From NCBI GenBank assembly GCA_964493945.1, contig CAZBQG010000215.1, positions 1 to 7,760 of the forward strand: a stretch of 7,760 bases of DNA, written 5' to 3'. This document shows, piece by piece, positions 6,923 through 7,760 of this stretch (the first letter of the stretch is position 1; each line of letters starts with the position of its first letter). The stretch comes from CAZBQG01 sp964493945. Lineage in GTDB: Bacteria > Pseudomonadota > Alphaproteobacteria > Rhodospirillales > UBA2165. Both the position numbers and the translations under genes were made by a program. The notes under the pieces are model-generated. The model worked only from the letters and a program-made list of their open reading frames with translations. It was not told where the DNA came from and searched no databases.

Positions 6923-6959
6923 TGCCACTTTTTTCCACAAAGGCATTTCTGATCATGCC
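6902..6959. repeat. Four alternating GGCAT(T) half-sites in the divergent intergenic region (candidate operator)
   Basis: GGCATT at 6902-6907 and 6942-6947 alternate with the reverse complement AATGCC at 6921-6926 and ATGCC at 6955-6959. They can be read as two palindromes: GGCATT-N13-AATGCC (6902-6926) and GGCAT-N8-ATGCC (6942-6959). The two forward copies are exactly 40 bases apart. Placed between divergent transcription units and overlapping the mrpE start, they could bind a dimeric regulator. The regulator is unknown and the sequence alone does not show binding. One pair (6921-6947) could also form a weak 6-base stem. Confidence 0.4.
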
Positions 6960-6997
6960 GCTTGGCAGAGCAGGGGGTGGGAGGGTATTAAACATGG

Positions 6998-7480
6998 ATG
7001 AGCAAATTGGGCAGACGATCCTTTTTGAGTGCCTTCTGGGGGGCACTGGTTTTATGGGCCGGCAGAGGCGCCGCCCAGCCCCCCCTGGCCTTCAACAGAA
7101 CCAGCCTGGTCATCGAAAACGGCAAGGGCCGGCACAAATTCGATGTGGATCTGGCCCTCACCGATGTCCAGCAATCCAGGGGCCTGATGTTCCGCCGCAA
7201 GATGGCGCCGGATGCGGGTATGCTGTTCGATTACAAATATCCTCAGGTCATTACCATGTGGATGAAAAACACGCTTATCCCCCTGGATATGGTGTTCATC
7301 GCGGCGGACGGGCGGATCAGCCATATCGCCCAGCGCACCGTGCCTTATTCGCAAACCGTCATTTCATCCCGCGGGCGGGCCAGGGCCGTTCTGGAAATTA
7401 ATGGGGGCACGGCCCAGCGACTGGGCATTAAGCCAGGTGATAAAGTCATCCATCCCATGTTCGGAACGGGCGCTGAATGA
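6998..7480 (+). CDS. DUF192 family exported protein with a twin-arginine-type signal
   Basis: This is a 160-residue protein of the DUF192 family, whose molecular role is not established. Residues 1-27 look like an export signal: GRRSFL (5-10) fits the twin-arginine pattern, followed by a hydrophobic core and GRGAAQ near residues 22-27, where cleavage may occur. The mature part shows the family blocks RGLMFRRKMAPDAGMLFDY (61-79), MWMKNTLIPLDMVFI (87-101) and AVLEINGGTAQRLGIKPGD (130-148). A periplasmic location is inferred. The start at 6998 is preceded by GGGAGGG about 12 bases away; another ATG at 6994 is out of frame. It is transcribed away from the mrp operon across a 91-base gap. Its stop is only 8-12 bases from the insertion-sequence border, so any native terminator has been displaced or lost. 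Confidence 0.92.
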   Translation: MSKLGRRSFLSAFWGALVLWAGRGAAQPPLAFNRTSLVIENGKGRHKFDVDLALTDVQQSRGLMFRRKMAPDAGMLFDYKYPQVITMWMKNTLIPLDMVFIAADGRISHIAQRTVPYSQTVISSRGRARAVLEINGGTAQRLGIKPGDKVIHPMFGTGAE

Positions 7481-7488
7481 CACTTGAT

Positions 7489-7760
7489 CTAGGTCACCGA
7501 CTCATTAAATCTAAGCCATATTCGCAGTGACGCGAGTTTGACGGAAGCGAGATAATTGTCATCCCGTTTGTCGTAGCGTGTTGCGACAGCACGGAAGTGT
7601 CTGAGTTTATTGAAAAAACGCTCGACTTGATTGCGCTGCTTGTAAAGCCAGTGGCTGAAGGCCGGGGGATCGAGGCGGTGCGGCATTGCGCGGATATTTC
7701 CCCATGCCCCGCGTTCCGCGAGCCACTCGCGAAGGGCGTTGGAGTCATAAGCCCGATCCG
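7489..7760 (-). CDS. IS5-family DDE transposase, C-terminal 89 residues (N-terminus outside window)
   Basis: The minus-strand frame runs from the window edge to a TAG at 7491-7489 without interruption. It begins DRAYDSNALREWLAERG, which contains the second catalytic aspartate region (DRAYDS), and continues with YKQRNQVERFFNKLRHFR, which holds the catalytic glutamate in the N-x-V-E-R context. It then reaches ATRYDKRDDNYLASVKLA, the usual C-terminal block of IS5/IS427-type transposases. No frameshift is seen, so this end could belong to an active element. Base composition is visibly less GC-rich than in the antiporter operon, as expected for mobile DNA. The ATG at 7686 is an internal methionine, not the start. 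The first catalytic aspartate lies outside the window. Confidence 0.9.
   Translation of the reverse strand, partial: DRAYDSNALREWLAERGAWGNIRAMPHRLDPPAFSHWLYKQRNQVERFFNKLRHFRAVATRYDKRDDNYLASVKLASLRIWLRFNESVT
7489..7760 (-). mobile_element. 3' end of an IS5-family (probably IS427-type) insertion sequence
   Basis: The element enters from the right edge and ends just after the DUF192 gene. The transposase reads almost to the border: its TAG stop is part of CTAG at 7489-7492, a tetramer often used as a target by IS5-family elements. The end is therefore likely at about 7492/7493, with terminal sequence GGTCACCGACTCATTAAAT inward. The other end and its inverted repeat lie outside the window, so the exact border is inferred. 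Confidence 0.7.

Noticed and set aside
6913..6926. Sigma54-like TGGCAT/TTGT elements on the minus strand upstream of mrpE.
   Set aside because: The two elements overlap instead of being spaced as in -24/-12 promoters.
6962..6991. Promoter-like TTGGCA-18-TATTAA on the plus strand before the DUF192 gene.
   Set aside because: The predicted transcript start would fall on the ATG itself, which does not fit the GGGAGGG ribosome site upstream; the match is too weak to call.
7481..7488. Transcription terminator after the DUF192 gene.
   Set aside because: Only about 8 bases separate the stop codon from the insertion-sequence border and no hairpin with a T-run is present there.

Overview
The window is GC-rich bacterial DNA, most likely from an alphaproteobacterium. 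That placement rests on general protein style and on the type of cation/proton antiporter cluster, and it is only moderately certain. Almost all of it (bases 1-6906, minus strand) is one tightly packed operon for a multisubunit Mrp/Mnh-type Na+/H+ antiporter. A short divergent intergenic region (6907-6997) separates the operon from a plus-strand gene for an exported DUF192 protein (6998-7480). The right edge (from about 7489) is the 3' end of an IS5-family insertion sequence.

In transcription order the operon reads: mrpE (6906-6370), mrpF (6373-6083), mrpG (6082-5735), a stand-alone gene for the MrpA C-terminal part (MbhD/MbhE-like, 5723-5178), mrpB (5173-4757), mrpC (4753-4397), mrpD (4400-2922), a second antiporter-like subunit with NuoL/MrpA-type signatures (2925-1471), an unnamed 87-residue two-helix membrane protein (1474-1211), and a third antiporter-like subunit (1221 to base 1, cut by the window edge). 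Neighbouring genes overlap by 4 or 11 bases or lie 0-11 bases apart, so they are very probably co-transcribed and translationally coupled. The order E-F-G-(A C-terminus)-B-C-D matches the Mrp-like module of archaeal Mbh hydrogenases (mbhA-mbhH) better than the classical mrpABCDEFG order. No hydrogenase or electron-input gene is visible here.

The products should form one inner-membrane complex that exchanges monovalent cations for protons. MrpD and the second antiporter-like protein keep all five signature charged residues of the NuoL/M/N family. The third keeps four, but has asparagine (Asn195) where the TM7 lysine normally sits. This altered subunit, encoded next to the unnamed small protein, is the most interesting part of the window.

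The 91-base intergenic region carries four alternately oriented copies of GGCAT(T), a candidate operator between the divergent units. The insertion sequence begins 8-12 bases after the DUF192 stop codon, and its transposase stop codon lies inside a CTAG tetramer at the apparent element border.
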